A stretch of DNA of 44,213 nt, taken from contig PAZY01000013.1 in the NCBI GenBank assembly GCA_002715765.1, positions 19,667-63,879 of the forward strand, in the 5' to 3' direction. The notes under the pieces were generated by a model. The model was not told the origin of the DNA. It saw nothing but the letters and a program-made list of their open reading frames with translations, and did not search any database. Of this stretch, positions 8,860 to 17,846 are shown piece by piece (position 1 is the stretch's first letter; every line of letters starts with the position of its first letter). A program made the position numbers and the translations under genes. The DNA is from Rhodobiaceae bacterium. Lineage in GTDB: Bacteria > Pseudomonadota > Alphaproteobacteria > Parvibaculales > Parvibaculaceae.

Positions 8860-10988
8860 TGGCTGATCTCCTTCTCGAACTTTTCTCCGAAGAAATTCCG
8901 GCCCGCATGCAAGGTCGTGCGTCGGCAGACTTGCAAAAGCTCGTCATGGATGCACTCGCCGCCGAAAACATTTTCGCTGACGGGGCGAAAGCTTTCGCGA
9001 CACCGCGTCGGTTGACGCTTGCCGTCTCCGGCCTGCCGCTCGCGCAGGAAGACCGCAAGGAAGAACGCAAAGGCCCGCGCACCGATGCACCACAAAAAGC
9101 CATTGAAGGCTTTTTGAAGTCAGCCGGTGTGACGCTTGATCAATGCACCGTGCAGGAAGACAAAAAGGGCAGTTTCTACGTTGCCGTGATTGAAAAGCCC
9201 GGCCGCGCAGTGGAAGAATTGATCGCCGAGATCGTGCCAAATGTGGTGCGGAACTTCCCCTGGCCCAAATCCATGCGCTGGGGCAGGGGTTCCCTTCGCT
9301 GGGTGCGCCCGCTCCATTCCATTCTTTGCACGCTGGACGGGGAAGTGGTGCCGTTTGAAGTTGCTAACGAGCCTGATGCGAGCATCAAGTCCGGCAATGT
9401 GACCTATGGCCATCGCTTCATGGGGCCAGAGGCGATTACCGTCAAAACCTTTGACGATTATGTGGAAAAGCTCGAACGTCAGAAAGTGATGCTCGACCCG
9501 CAAGCGCGCGCCGACCATATTCTGACCGATGCGAAAAACTTGGCTCACGCGCAGAACCTCGAACTGATCGAGGATGAAGCGCTGCTGACAGAGGTCGCTG
9601 GTCTGATCGAATGGCCGACCGTGCTGATTGGCCAGATCGATGATGAGTTTATGTCGGTGCCGCAGGAAGTGCTGACATCGACCATGCGCGCGAACCAGAA
9701 ATATTTTGCACTCCGCGACCCCAAGACAAAGGCCCTCGCACCACGCTTTATCGTCGTCTCGAATATTGAGGCGGAAGATGGCGGCACCGCCGTCGTGAAC
9801 GGTAATGAGCGCGTGCTGCGTGCCCGCTTCGCCGATGCGCGCTTCCTGTGGGAGGAAGACAAGAAACAATCGCTGGAAGATTTTGCGAAGAAGCTCACAC
9901 AAGTGACCTTCCACGCGAAACTCGGCACGGTGGCAGAAAAGGCTGACCGCATTGCCAAGCTCGCAGGCAAATTGGTCGAAGATTTGCCTGAAGCCTCTAC
10001 CGCAGAACCGGCGGAAGTGCTTAATATTGTGGAACGCGCGAAAGTCGCCGGACGTTTTTGCAAAGCCGACCTCGTCTCCGGCATGGTGTTCGAGTTTCCA
10101 GAGCTTCAGGGCTTTATGGGGCGCTACTATGCGCTGAATGATGGTCTAGACGAGGAAGTCGCAGACGCGATTGCCCAGCACTACCAGCCACAAGGCCCGT
10201 CGGACGATGTGCCGCAAGGGGCGATTGCGCAGGCTGTAGCACTGGCAGACAAGCTCGACACGCTGGTGGGCTTCTGGGCGATTGATGAAAAACCAACCGG
10301 CTCCAAAGATCCGTTTGCCCTTCGTCGCGCGGCGCTCGGTATCATTCGCATTATTGTCGAAAGCAGTTTGCGTTTGAAGCTCGGGGACGCGATCAGTCTC
10401 GCCCTGGAGTTGGTTGCACGGCATGGAGAACTGCGCAGTTCTCTTGACGGCATTGTTGTGCGTCGAGATCTCCTTTCCTTCATTGTTGATCGTTTCAAAG
10501 TCTATCTGCGGGATCAAGGCGTTCGCGACGCTCTCGTCGATGCGGTCTTTGCATTGGAGGGGCAAGACGATCTCTGGCTCGTCGTCCGCCGCGTAGAGGA
10601 CTTGGCCGACTTCCTGAAAACCGATGATGGGGCAAACTTGGCGGCTGGCTACAAGCGCGCTGCAAACATTCTACGTATTGAAGAGAAGAAGGATGGCAAG
10701 CCTTACCAAGGCGCGCCGGATGTCTCTCTCTTTGTGGACGCGGAAGAAAAGGCGCTGGCGCAGGCGATCAAGGCCGCGCGGCAGGCTGCTTCAAAGGCAG
10801 TAGAGGCAGAAGATTTCGTGTCCGCGATGGCGGCGCTCGCCAGCTTGCGCGGGCCTGTTGATGCCTTCTTTGAAAAAGTCACCGTGAATGCGGACGACGC
10901 GAAGCTTCGCGAGAATCGGCTTAAACTCTTGGCTGAAATTCGAACGGCCCTCCATGAGGTCGCTGATTTCTCCAGGATCGAGGGATAG
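8859..10988 (+). CDS. glyS: Glycyl-tRNA synthetase beta subunit
   Basis: The beta subunit of heterotetrameric glycyl-tRNA synthetase, needed for tRNA binding. It begins [18 protein letters not shown], the family N-terminus, and contains WPKSMRWG and [12 protein letters not shown], with a C-terminal DALR-like helical anticodon-binding region. The 709 residues are near the usual length of about 690-700. A perfect AGGAGG lies 9 bases before the ATG, inside the end of glyQ, and the start overlaps the glyQ stop. No internal damage seen. ppdK follows after 35 bases, probably in the same transcript. Confidence 0.96.
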   Translation: MADLLLELFSEEIPARMQGRASADLQKLVMDALAAENIFADGAKAFATPRRLTLAVSGLPLAQEDRKEERKGPRTDAPQKAIEGFLKSAGVTLDQCTVQEDKKGSFYVAVIEKPGRAVEELIAEIVPNVVRNFPWPKSMRWGRGSLRWVRPLHSILCTLDGEVVPFEVANEPDASIKSGNVTYGHRFMGPEAITVKTFDDYVEKLERQKVMLDPQARADHILTDAKNLAHAQNLELIEDEALLTEVAGLIEWPTVLIGQIDDEFMSVPQEVLTSTMRANQKYFALRDPKTKALAPRFIVVSNIEAEDGGTAVVNGNERVLRARFADARFLWEEDKKQSLEDFAKKLTQVTFHAKLGTVAEKADRIAKLAGKLVEDLPEASTAEPAEVLNIVERAKVAGRFCKADLVSGMVFEFPELQGFMGRYYALNDGLDEEVADAIAQHYQPQGPSDDVPQGAIAQAVALADKLDTLVGFWAIDEKPTGSKDPFALRRAALGIIRIIVESSLRLKLGDAISLALELVARHGELRSSLDGIVVRRDLLSFIVDRFKVYLRDQGVRDALVDAVFALEGQDDLWLVVRRVEDLADFLKTDDGANLAAGYKRAANILRIEEKKDGKPYQGAPDVSLFVDAEEKALAQAIKAARQAASKAVEAEDFVSAMAALASLRGPVDAFFEKVTVNADDAKLRENRLKLLAEIRTALHEVADFSRIEG

Positions 10989-11023
10989 ACTTCGATCCGG
11001 ACCCAACTGAAAGCGTGATGTGA

Positions 11024-13693
11024 ATGACCGGTTCAACGAAATGGGTTTACGGCTTTGGTGGTGGCACGGCAGAGGGTGATGCAAGCCTGCGGGACCTTCT
11101 GGGCGGCAAGGGTGCCAATTTGGCAGAGATGGCTAATCTCGGTCTCCCGGTGCCACCGGGCTTCACCATTTCAACGGATGTCTGCACAAGCTTCTATGCG
11201 AACGAGCGCCAGTATCCGGCTGATCTGGAAGCGCAGGTAACAGCAGCACTCTGCGCTGTGGAGAAAACGGTTGGAGCCGCCTTCGGCGACGCGGCCAATC
11301 CGCTTCTCGTCTCCGTACGCTCTGGTGGCCGTGCGTCCATGCCCGGCATGATGGACACGGTTCTCAATCTGGGTCTCAATGACGAGACAGTGGAGGGGCT
11401 TGCTATCAAGGCCAACGACGCGCGCTTTGCCTATGACAGCTATCGCCGCTTCATCCAGATGTATTCCGATGTGGTGCTCGGCGTTGATCATCACAATTTC
11501 GAGGAGATTCTCGAAATCTACAAGGAAGAGAACGAGTACTATCTCGACACGGATCTGGATGCCGATGACTGGCGTACCATCGTCCAGCAGTTCAAGGAAC
11601 GGGTAGAGGAGGAGCTTGACGAACCCTTCCCGCAGGACGTGCATGGCCAGCTATGGGGCGCGATCGGTGCCGTCTTCGGCTCATGGATGAACGCGCGCGC
11701 GACCATCTATCGCAAACTGCACAACATTCCCGAAGAATGGGGCACGGCCGTCAACGTGCAAGCCATGGTTTTCGGCAATATGGGGGATACCTCAGCAACC
11801 GGTGTCGCCTTCACGCGGAACCCGTCCACCGGCGAGCGTGCTTTCTATGGTGAGTTTCTGGTCAATGCGCAGGGTGAAGACGTTGTGGCGGGCATTCGTA
11901 CTCCCCAACACCTGACAAAGCTCGCACGGGAAGAAAGCGGTGAAGCTGCTCTTTCCATGGAAGAGGTGATGCCCTCTGTGTTCGATGAGCTTGTGGAGAC
12001 TTACAAAAAGCTCGAAGGGCATTACCGCGACATGCAGGACCTGGAATTTACTGTCCAGGAAGGCAAGCTCTGGATGCTCCAGACACGCAATGGCAAGCGC
12101 ACCGCGAAAGCAGCGATCAAAATCGCGGTGGACATGGCGAGCGAAGGCCTGATCTCTGAAGAAGAGGCTATCCTGCGCGTCGATCCGGCATCGCTCGACC
12201 AATTGTTGCACCCGACCATTGACCCGTCCGCACACCGTGATGTGCTGGCAACGGGGTTGCCCGCATCACCCGGTGCGGCCTCGGGCGAGATCGTCTTCTC
12301 ACCTGAGGAAGCTGGTTCGCTGAAGGCGCAAGGCCGTGATGTCATTCTTGTACGGGTGGAAACAAGCCCGGAAGATATTCATGGCATGCATTCAGCCGTG
12401 GCGATCCTCACGTCGCGCGGCGGCATGACCAGTCACGCGGCAGTGGTGGCGCGCGGCATGGGCAAGCCCTGCGTCTCCGGCACCAATGCACTCAAGATCG
12501 ACTACCGCGCAGAGACGATGACGATCCTCGGCGAGACCTTCAACAAGGGGGATGTCGTTACCGTGGACGGGTCCACCGGGCAGGTTATGCGTGGTTCGCT
12601 TCCCATGCTCCAGCCGGAGCTGTCAGGTGATTTTGGCAAACTGATGGAGTGGGCGGACAAGGTGCGACGCATGAAAGTGCGCGCCAACGCTGAAACACCA
12701 GAGGATGCCCGCGTTGCGCGCGAGTTCGGTGCGGAAGGTATCGGTCTCTGCCGTACCGAACATATGTTCTTCTCCGACGATCGCATTCTGGCAATGCGCG
12801 AGATGATTATCGCGGATGATCTGGGCGGGCGCCGCAAGGCACTTGCCAAAATCCTGCCCATGCAGCGGGAGGATTTTCGGCAGCTCTTTACAATTATGAG
12901 CGGCCTTCCGGTGACCATTCGCTTGCTGGACCCGCCTTTGCATGAATTTCTTCCGCATACAGAAGAAGAGATTGCGGAGGTGGCAGAGGCCGCAGGCCTG
13001 TCTGCCGATAAGATGAGCAAGCGCTTGGCGGAGCTGAAAGAAACCAACCCTATGCTCGGGCATCGTGGATGTCGGCTTGGTATTACCTACCCGGAAATCT
13101 ACGAGATGCAGGCCCGCGCTATTTTCGAAGCCGCTCTTGTGGCTGCGGAAGAAACCGGTGCTGCCGTTATTCCGGAGGTGATGGTACCGCTTGTCGCGAG
13201 CCGGGCAGAACTTGGCTATCTCAAGACGCGTATCATCGCGATTGCGGAAGCTGTCTCAAAGGAGAAAGGGCAGCCGCTCGACTATCAGGTCGGTACAATG
13301 ATTGAACTACCACGTGCAGCACTCCGCGCTGGTGAGATTGCCGAGGCAGCAGAGTTTTTCTCTTTCGGCACCAATGACCTTACACAAACGACCTACGGCA
13401 TCTCGCGGGATGACAGTGCCAACTTCCTCAAAGATTACCTGGGTAAAGGCATCGTGCCGGCAGATCCATTTGTCTCGCTCGACCAGGAAGGGGTGGGGGA
13501 GCTTGTGCAGATTGCAGCAGAACGCGGCCGTGCGACGCGCGCAGATATAAAACTCGGAATTTGCGGGGAGCATGGTGGGGACCCGGCGTCGATCCAGTTC
13601 TGCGAGACGACGGGCCTCGATTACGTCTCCTGCTCGCCATACCGGGTGCCCATTGCACGGCTCGCCGCCGCACAGGCCACGCGGACAAGCTGA
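11024..13693 (+). CDS. ppdK: Pyruvate, phosphate dikinase
   Basis: Interconverts pyruvate, ATP and phosphate with phosphoenolpyruvate, AMP and pyrophosphate, and so can serve gluconeogenesis or glycolysis. At 889 residues it is full length. The order is N-terminal ATP-grasp domain (WVYGFGGGTAEGD and GGKGANLAEM at the start), the swivelling phosphohistidine domain with GGMTSHAAVVARGMGKPC (catalytic His471), and the C-terminal TIM-barrel with Cys847 in GICGEHGGDP. The ATG has only a weak ribosome-binding site. It follows glyS closely, an arrangement common in alphaproteobacteria. The 580 bases downstream carry no convincing gene. Confidence 0.96.
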   Translation: MTGSTKWVYGFGGGTAEGDASLRDLLGGKGANLAEMANLGLPVPPGFTISTDVCTSFYANERQYPADLEAQVTAALCAVEKTVGAAFGDAANPLLVSVRSGGRASMPGMMDTVLNLGLNDETVEGLAIKANDARFAYDSYRRFIQMYSDVVLGVDHHNFEEILEIYKEENEYYLDTDLDADDWRTIVQQFKERVEEELDEPFPQDVHGQLWGAIGAVFGSWMNARATIYRKLHNIPEEWGTAVNVQAMVFGNMGDTSATGVAFTRNPSTGERAFYGEFLVNAQGEDVVAGIRTPQHLTKLAREESGEAALSMEEVMPSVFDELVETYKKLEGHYRDMQDLEFTVQEGKLWMLQTRNGKRTAKAAIKIAVDMASEGLISEEEAILRVDPASLDQLLHPTIDPSAHRDVLATGLPASPGAASGEIVFSPEEAGSLKAQGRDVILVRVETSPEDIHGMHSAVAILTSRGGMTSHAAVVARGMGKPCVSGTNALKIDYRAETMTILGETFNKGDVVTVDGSTGQVMRGSLPMLQPELSGDFGKLMEWADKVRRMKVRANAETPEDARVAREFGAEGIGLCRTEHMFFSDDRILAMREMIIADDLGGRRKALAKILPMQREDFRQLFTIMSGLPVTIRLLDPPLHEFLPHTEEEIAEVAEAAGLSADKMSKRLAELKETNPMLGHRGCRLGITYPEIYEMQARAIFEAALVAAEETGAAVIPEVMVPLVASRAELGYLKTRIIAIAEAVSKEKGQPLDYQVGTMIELPRAALRAGEIAEAAEFFSFGTNDLTQTTYGISRDDSANFLKDYLGKGIVPADPFVSLDQEGVGELVQIAAERGRATRADIKLGICGEHGGDPASIQFCETTGLDYVSCSPYRVPIARLAAAQATRTS

Positions 13694-14275
13694 CCTCCTA
13701 ATCTGAAAAGCCTGAAAAATATAGGGTCAAACCGGGTCCCGATCAGGGGATTGTGAGCATGAGTGACCCGAAATCGGACACGGGCGGCGGGGCGCGACCC
13801 TCTGTCGCGCCTTCGGTCAGGCTCTGATTCTCCCGTCATCAATGCGTCGGAAAAAACCCGGCGACACCTGAAGATTCCCAAGGATTTCCCTCGGTTTTCG
13901 AAAGCCACGGGTGGGCTTGTGGTGAATAAATGATGAAGAATGCCCTCCGCCGTTAACCTTAAAAATGCATAAATCCACTCTGTTTTGGCGGCATTCTGTG
14001 CCTATTTATTCAATAATAACAAAAGGTTGCTTCAAAAACGCCAGCTGTGGCTATGCCGCCATTGTCTGGGCAAAACGTTTATGATATCCCCCAGCAGCTC
14101 GGACGGCCTGAGGAGGCCGACCGCTGCGGGGACGGGTGTCAGTGTGACCCAGAATGGGTGGCACAGACGTTGCTGGGTAGAGGCGAGACCGCTTGTGTTT
14201 GAAAGCGGGCAGACTGAAACAAGGCCGGTAGGCAAAGAAAGCTAGCCGGGCAGGACGAAAGAACGGACCGCAGCG
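13694..14275. other. 582-bp intergenic region between ppdK and sleB-like gene
   Basis: No convincing gene. It holds a perfect 8-bp hairpin (GGCGCGAC / GTCGCGCC, 13791-13811, 5-base loop) without a T-tract, a 22-codon frame overlapping that hairpin (13759-13827, GGGGA 8 bases upstream), an AT-rich stretch at about 13920-14030 containing GTTAACC at 13952-13958 (a CtrA-like half-site), and a small hairpin CGGCCT / AGGCCG at 14104-14119. The AT-rich part is the likeliest promoter region for the cell-wall hydrolase. A longer frame at 13985-14245 has no family resemblance and unlikely composition. Confidence 0.5.
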
Positions 14276-14977
14276 ATGAAAAAGCTCGCACAATGGCTCG
14301 ACTTGGGAAATTTTGTTCGTGAACCGGCACATGCACTGGTCGGGCTTGCGACAACGCTCGCCATTGTGAGCTCAATCTGGGTCAATATCGCAGACACACA
14401 TCTTGATCCCATCTCCGGCAACAGGGGTAATCGTTTGATCCTCTCCAGCCTGAGCAATGCCGAGCTGATGGACCGACCGACCAGATTGTCGGAGCTAGCC
14501 CTCATCGAAGAGCGTTCAGGTACAGCCGCAACGTTGATCCGCGCTGTGGGTGATAAAGCGCATCGGCTGCAACAGGAGCGTCGTTGTCTGGCAACGGGGC
14601 TGTATTTTGAAGCGCGTGGCGAAAGCTATGAAGGTCAGATGGCCGTTGCGGATGTCATCATGAACCGCGTGGCCTCTGTGGACTATCCAAACACCGTCTG
14701 TGGTGTCGTGTTCCAGGGGTCTTACCGTCAGACAGGTTGTCAGTTCTCCTTCACCTGTGATGGGGCGTCCGACCGGCCACGTGATCTGCGGGCCTGGCGT
14801 CTGGCAGACAGGCTCGCATCTATCGTGACAATGAGAAATGCCCGTGAACGCCTGGTGGCGGAAAACGTGTTGTTCTATCACGCTGATTATGTGGAGCCTT
14901 ATTGGGCTTCCAGCATGGTGCGCGTGGCGAAAATTGGCCGTCACATTTTTTATTCGCGCACCAATTCCGCATCCTGA
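14276..14977 (+). CDS. Cell wall hydrolase, SleB family
   Basis: Predicted peptidoglycan hydrolase of the SleB/Hydrolase_2 type. The N-terminal 40 residues include a hydrophobic segment (ALVGLATTLAIVSSIWV) that is probably a membrane anchor or uncleaved signal, so it acts in the periplasm. The catalytic domain spans about 100-233: CLATGLYFEARGESYEGQMAVA with the conserved Glu pair, VIMNRVASVDYPNTVCGVVFQ, then CQFSFTCDG and a C-terminal FYHADYVEPYWA. Its closest function by homology is a lytic transglycosylase-like amidase, though only spore-forming bacteria use SleB in germination. 233 residues, intact, with a weak ribosome-binding site. It stands alone in its transcription unit. Confidence 0.88.
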   Translation: MKKLAQWLDLGNFVREPAHALVGLATTLAIVSSIWVNIADTHLDPISGNRGNRLILSSLSNAELMDRPTRLSELALIEERSGTAATLIRAVGDKAHRLQQERRCLATGLYFEARGESYEGQMAVADVIMNRVASVDYPNTVCGVVFQGSYRQTGCQFSFTCDGASDRPRDLRAWRLADRLASIVTMRNARERLVAENVLFYHADYVEPYWASSMVRVAKIGRHIFYSRTNSAS

Positions 14978-14999
14978 GCCTGAAACTGATTTGCCCGTG

Positions 15000-15013
15000 T
15001 TGACGCAGATCAA
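15000..15013. promoter_or_regulatory. FNR/FixK-type box in a convergent intergenic region
   Basis: TTGACGCAGATCAA fits the TTGAY-N4-RTCAA consensus of the FNR/FixK/Anr/Dnr family exactly. It lies 23 bases after the cell-wall hydrolase stop, and the next gene is convergent, so there is no obvious target promoter. A 51-codon frame starting MGVITIVVEDDGGTS (15022-15177) begins just after it but is too close to be a normal class II target. Confidence 0.5.
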
Positions 15014-15236
15014 TGTGGGGCATGGGCGTGATCACTATCGTCGTAGAGGATGACGGCGGGACGTCTTTGGTGCTCGCATCAAGCGATGTACCTCATCGGC
15101 CGACCACCCCGAGGTGCACTTTCCCCCGTCATCACACTTTCCTGCTCCGATGGTTTTCCGCTCCAATGGTTTCCTGATGTGATGCGCCCGCTTCGGCCCC
15201 AGATCCCGAGCCCATACGAAGTTCGCGTTGCGGGTA

Positions 15237-16034
15237 TCAAAAGCCCGATGATTCCTTGATCCTGCGGCGGACATAGCCGGGAAAGATACGCGCAAGCTTG
15301 TCGAGTATGCCGATCTGCTTGGTGCCGAAATAGTGGAGCTCTTCGCCATGTGCCGCCCGCCAGACAAGTTTGGCAATGTCGTCGGCACTGTGGGCAATCC
15401 CCATCTGTTTCAGGCTGTTCGACTTATTTTCCTGATTTTGCACCATGCCCGTATCGACATAAGAAGGCAGAACGTCACTGACCTGAATGCCGTATTTCTC
15501 AAGCTCGATGGAAAAGGCCTCCGTGAGCGCCCGCACGGCATGTTTGGAGGCGGAGTAAACGGCAAGCTCTGGCATGCCATACACAGCGGAAGCAGAAGCC
15601 ATGGAGATAATGCGCGCTTCTTTGAATTTCTTTGCGGTCGTCTTCAAAGCATCAAGAGATGCATCAACCCCATTGACGACGCCGTTGACGTTAATGTCGA
15701 TGATCTTGTGGTGCGTGGAGAGGTCGATCTCCTCAAAATGCCCCATCTTCAAAATGCCGGCACAATTGAACAAAACGTCCATACGCGCGCCACTTGCACT
15801 CAGAAAAGTTGCAACAGCCGCTTGAAAGCTTTCAGGGTTGGTGACATCAAGCTCGCCCATCGTGACAGAGCCGGCGCCGTGAACGGCAATAAGCTCTTCC
15901 GACAATTGGGCAAGCCCTACCGTATCCAGGTCATAAAGACCGACAAACCAGCCCCGGCGAATAAAATGCCGGGCAGTGGCACGGCCAATGCCCGCCGCTG
16001 CGCCGGTGATAAAGATTGCACGCTTTTCGTTCAT
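15237..16034 (-). CDS. Short-chain dehydrogenase/reductase (first of a tandem pair)
   Basis: NAD(P)-dependent oxidoreductase of the classical SDR family, 265 residues. It has the nucleotide-binding TGAAAGIG at 11-18, an NNAG-like segment (NCAGI), Ser in MASASAVYG and the catalytic YSASK. Substrate cannot be predicted. Its C-terminal tail (PGYVRRRIKESS) is basic, possibly for membrane contact. It starts 4 bases after the neighbouring SDR stop, and the two share motif spacing, such as YGMP(E/G)xAVYS and KHAVxxLTEA, so they are paralogues. It lies last in the presumed nadABC-SDR-SDR transcription unit. Confidence 0.85.
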   Translation of the reverse strand: MNEKRAIFITGAAAGIGRATARHFIRRGWFVGLYDLDTVGLAQLSEELIAVHGAGSVTMGELDVTNPESFQAAVATFLSASGARMDVLFNCAGILKMGHFEEIDLSTHHKIIDINVNGVVNGVDASLDALKTTAKKFKEARIISMASASAVYGMPELAVYSASKHAVRALTEAFSIELEKYGIQVSDVLPSYVDTGMVQNQENKSNSLKQMGIAHSADDIAKLVWRAAHGEELHYFGTKQIGILDKLARIFPGYVRRRIKESSGF

Positions 16035-16038
16035 GCTT

Positions 16039-16884
16039 TTATTCTGCGGCCGCCGCAGCCTTCTTTGCTTCTTCTATAAGCGCTGCAACGGAGCCTTGTG
16101 ATGCGATGCCCGCCCGTGTTCCCTCTGGGTCCATGGCGGAGGCCTTGTCGAGATCCCCAATTTCTTCCGGGACAAACCAGTGCAGACGATCCGGATTGTC
16201 GTGATAGGAGGCCCAAACAGCCTTTGCGACCTCAATAGGCTGGATCAGACGGAACATGCCCTCTGTCGGCGCGTTGGTTTTGGCAGCGTCAGGCAGGATC
16301 GGTGTATCGATCAGGCCGGGCAATGTGTCCGCGACCCGAACGCCAAAGCGGCTGAACTCCACCGAGAGTGCTTCTGTCAGGCCCTTCACTGCGTGTTTGG
16401 TGGCAGAATAGACGGCGATACCGGGCATGCCATACGTGGCCGAAGAGGAGCTGGTGGTAAAACACAATGAATTCGGCGTTGCTTTAAGCAATGGCGTTGC
16501 CAGATGAATGCCGTTCAAAACGCCAATAAAATTAATGTTCACGACAGCAAGGACATCTTCAAACGGTTGCTCATCGAAGAAACCACCCTTGCCAATCCCG
16601 GCATTGTTGAACAGAAGGTCAAGCTTCCCCCCGGTGGCGGCCGAAAACTCTTCGAGCGCTTTGGCGTAGTCGGCCCTGTCCGTCACATCAAGCACCCGGG
16701 TCAGGCAGTTTTCAGCTCCAAGTTCCGCTTCGAGTGAGACCAGACCCGCCTTGTTGACGTCATATGCCCCGACAAACCAGCCGCCTTTGGAGAAAAGCCG
16801 GGCCGTCTCCAGCCCCATGCCGCTTGCGGCTCCCGTAATGAAAATTGATTTTCGTGTTCCCGCCTGCGCTTCTGACTTGGCCAT
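16039..16884 (-). CDS. Short-chain dehydrogenase/reductase (second of a tandem pair)
   Basis: Classical SDR, 281 residues, with the cofactor loop TGAASGMG, NNAGIG, the catalytic Ser in TTSSSSATYG and YSATK. The ATG at 16884 is chosen because GGGAGG lies 5 bases upstream; a longer frame starting 7 codons earlier lacks a site. The C-terminus is unusual: a roughly 35-residue extension ends in an Ala/Lys/Glu-rich tail, EEAKKAAAAAE. It is the upstream member of the tandem pair. It starts 89 bases after nadC ends, so read-through from the nad operon is likely, though a functional link to NAD synthesis is only inferred. Confidence 0.85.
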   Translation of the reverse strand: MAKSEAQAGTRKSIFITGAASGMGLETARLFSKGGWFVGAYDVNKAGLVSLEAELGAENCLTRVLDVTDRADYAKALEEFSAATGGKLDLLFNNAGIGKGGFFDEQPFEDVLAVVNINFIGVLNGIHLATPLLKATPNSLCFTTSSSSATYGMPGIAVYSATKHAVKGLTEALSVEFSRFGVRVADTLPGLIDTPILPDAAKTNAPTEGMFRLIQPIEVAKAVWASYHDNPDRLHWFVPEEIGDLDKASAMDPEGTRAGIASQGSVAALIEEAKKAAAAAE

Positions 16885-16973
16885 GAAAGCCTCCCTGAAT
16901 GTCAATTTTTATGGCGACATCTTAAGGGCAGAAAGTGCGGCCTGTCGAGAAAACTGGACCGGAGTCTAAAAAC

Positions 16974-17846
16974 TCAAAGGACGACCGCGTCATAGTCGAG
17001 GCCAATATCGAGGCAAGGCGCGGAATGTGTAATCCACCCGACGGAAATATAGTCGACACCGCTCGCCGCAATCTCCGCCGCTGTCTCCTCTGTCACCCGA
17101 CCGGATGCATCCAGGACCGCGCGACCCTGGTTAAGCTCGACCGCCCGCTTCAAGGTTGCGGGGTCCATATTGTCCAGCAGGATGACTGGCACACCGAGTT
17201 TGAGTGCCTCCTCAAACTGCTCCAGCGTATCCACTTCCATTTCGATCTGGACCATGTGACCGGCCTTGGCACGGGCACCGTCTATCGCGGCTGCGACGCC
17301 ACCCGCCATGGCGATGTGGTTGTCCTTGATCAGGATCGCATCGTAGAGGCCGAACCGGTGATTGACACCGCCGCCCGCCCGCACCGCATATTTTTCAAGA
17401 GCTCGCAGTCCGGGAGTGGTTTTGCGGGTGCAACAGATCCGGGCGCTGGTGCCGGCAACCGCGTCAACAATGCGTGCGGTGGAGCTGGCAACGCCGGACA
17501 AATGGCCCAGAAAGTTAAGCGCCACTCGCTCACCCGTAACAATCGCACGCGCGTCACCCTCAATCACGGCAATCACATCACCGGGCTCAACCCGGGATCC
17601 GTCCGGTTTGCGGACAGAAATTTTCATGTTGGGGTCCATCAGCCTGAATGCAGTGCGAGCGGCGTCCAGCCCCGCGATGACCCCCGGCTGGCGTGCGCGC
17701 AAAACAACCCGTGACTGGGTGCCTGCAGGAATGGTTGACTGGCTCGTAATATCGCCTGCGTCGCCCAAATCTTCCTCCAAAGCGGCTCGCACGGCGCGCT
17801 CAACAATGAAAGACGGCAAAGGGTGAAGATCGTTTAACTGGCTCAC
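16974..17846 (-). CDS. nadC: Nicotinate-nucleotide pyrophosphorylase (quinolinate phosphoribosyltransferase)
   Basis: Converts quinolinate and PRPP to nicotinate mononucleotide, the third step of de novo NAD synthesis. 290 residues. Family signatures include [58 protein letters not shown] and ILIKDNHI, which supply the phosphoribosyl and quinolinate contacts. The start is a GTG overlapping the end of the nadB reading frame (GTGA), so translation of nadC would normally be coupled to nadB. The ribosome-binding site AGGA is 9-10 bases upstream, inside nadB. The premature stop in nadB could therefore lower nadC output. Confidence 0.96.
   Translation of the reverse strand: MSQLNDLHPLPSFIVERAVRAALEEDLGDAGDITSQSTIPAGTQSRVVLRARQPGVIAGLDAARTAFRLMDPNMKISVRKPDGSRVEPGDVIAVIEGDARAIVTGERVALNFLGHLSGVASSTARIVDAVAGTSARICCTRKTTPGLRALEKYAVRAGGGVNHRFGLYDAILIKDNHIAMAGGVAAAIDGARAKAGHMVQIEMEVDTLEQFEEALKLGVPVILLDNMDPATLKRAVELNQGRAVLDASGRVTEETAAEIAASGVDYISVGWITHSAPCLDIGLDYDAVVL

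Noticed and set aside
13791-13811. Hairpin after ppdK as an intrinsic terminator
   Set aside because: Good stem but no T-tract, and 98 bases after the stop codon, so termination is not shown.
13985-14245. 86-codon frame in the ppdK to cell-wall-hydrolase gap
   Set aside because: No family resemblance, unlikely composition (MAAFCAYLFNNNKRLL...), and no ribosome-binding site. It looks like noise in AT-rich promoter DNA.
15050-15259. 69-codon plus-strand frame over the SDR 3' end
   Set aside because: It runs antisense into the SDR gene, with no recognisable domain and no ribosome-binding site.
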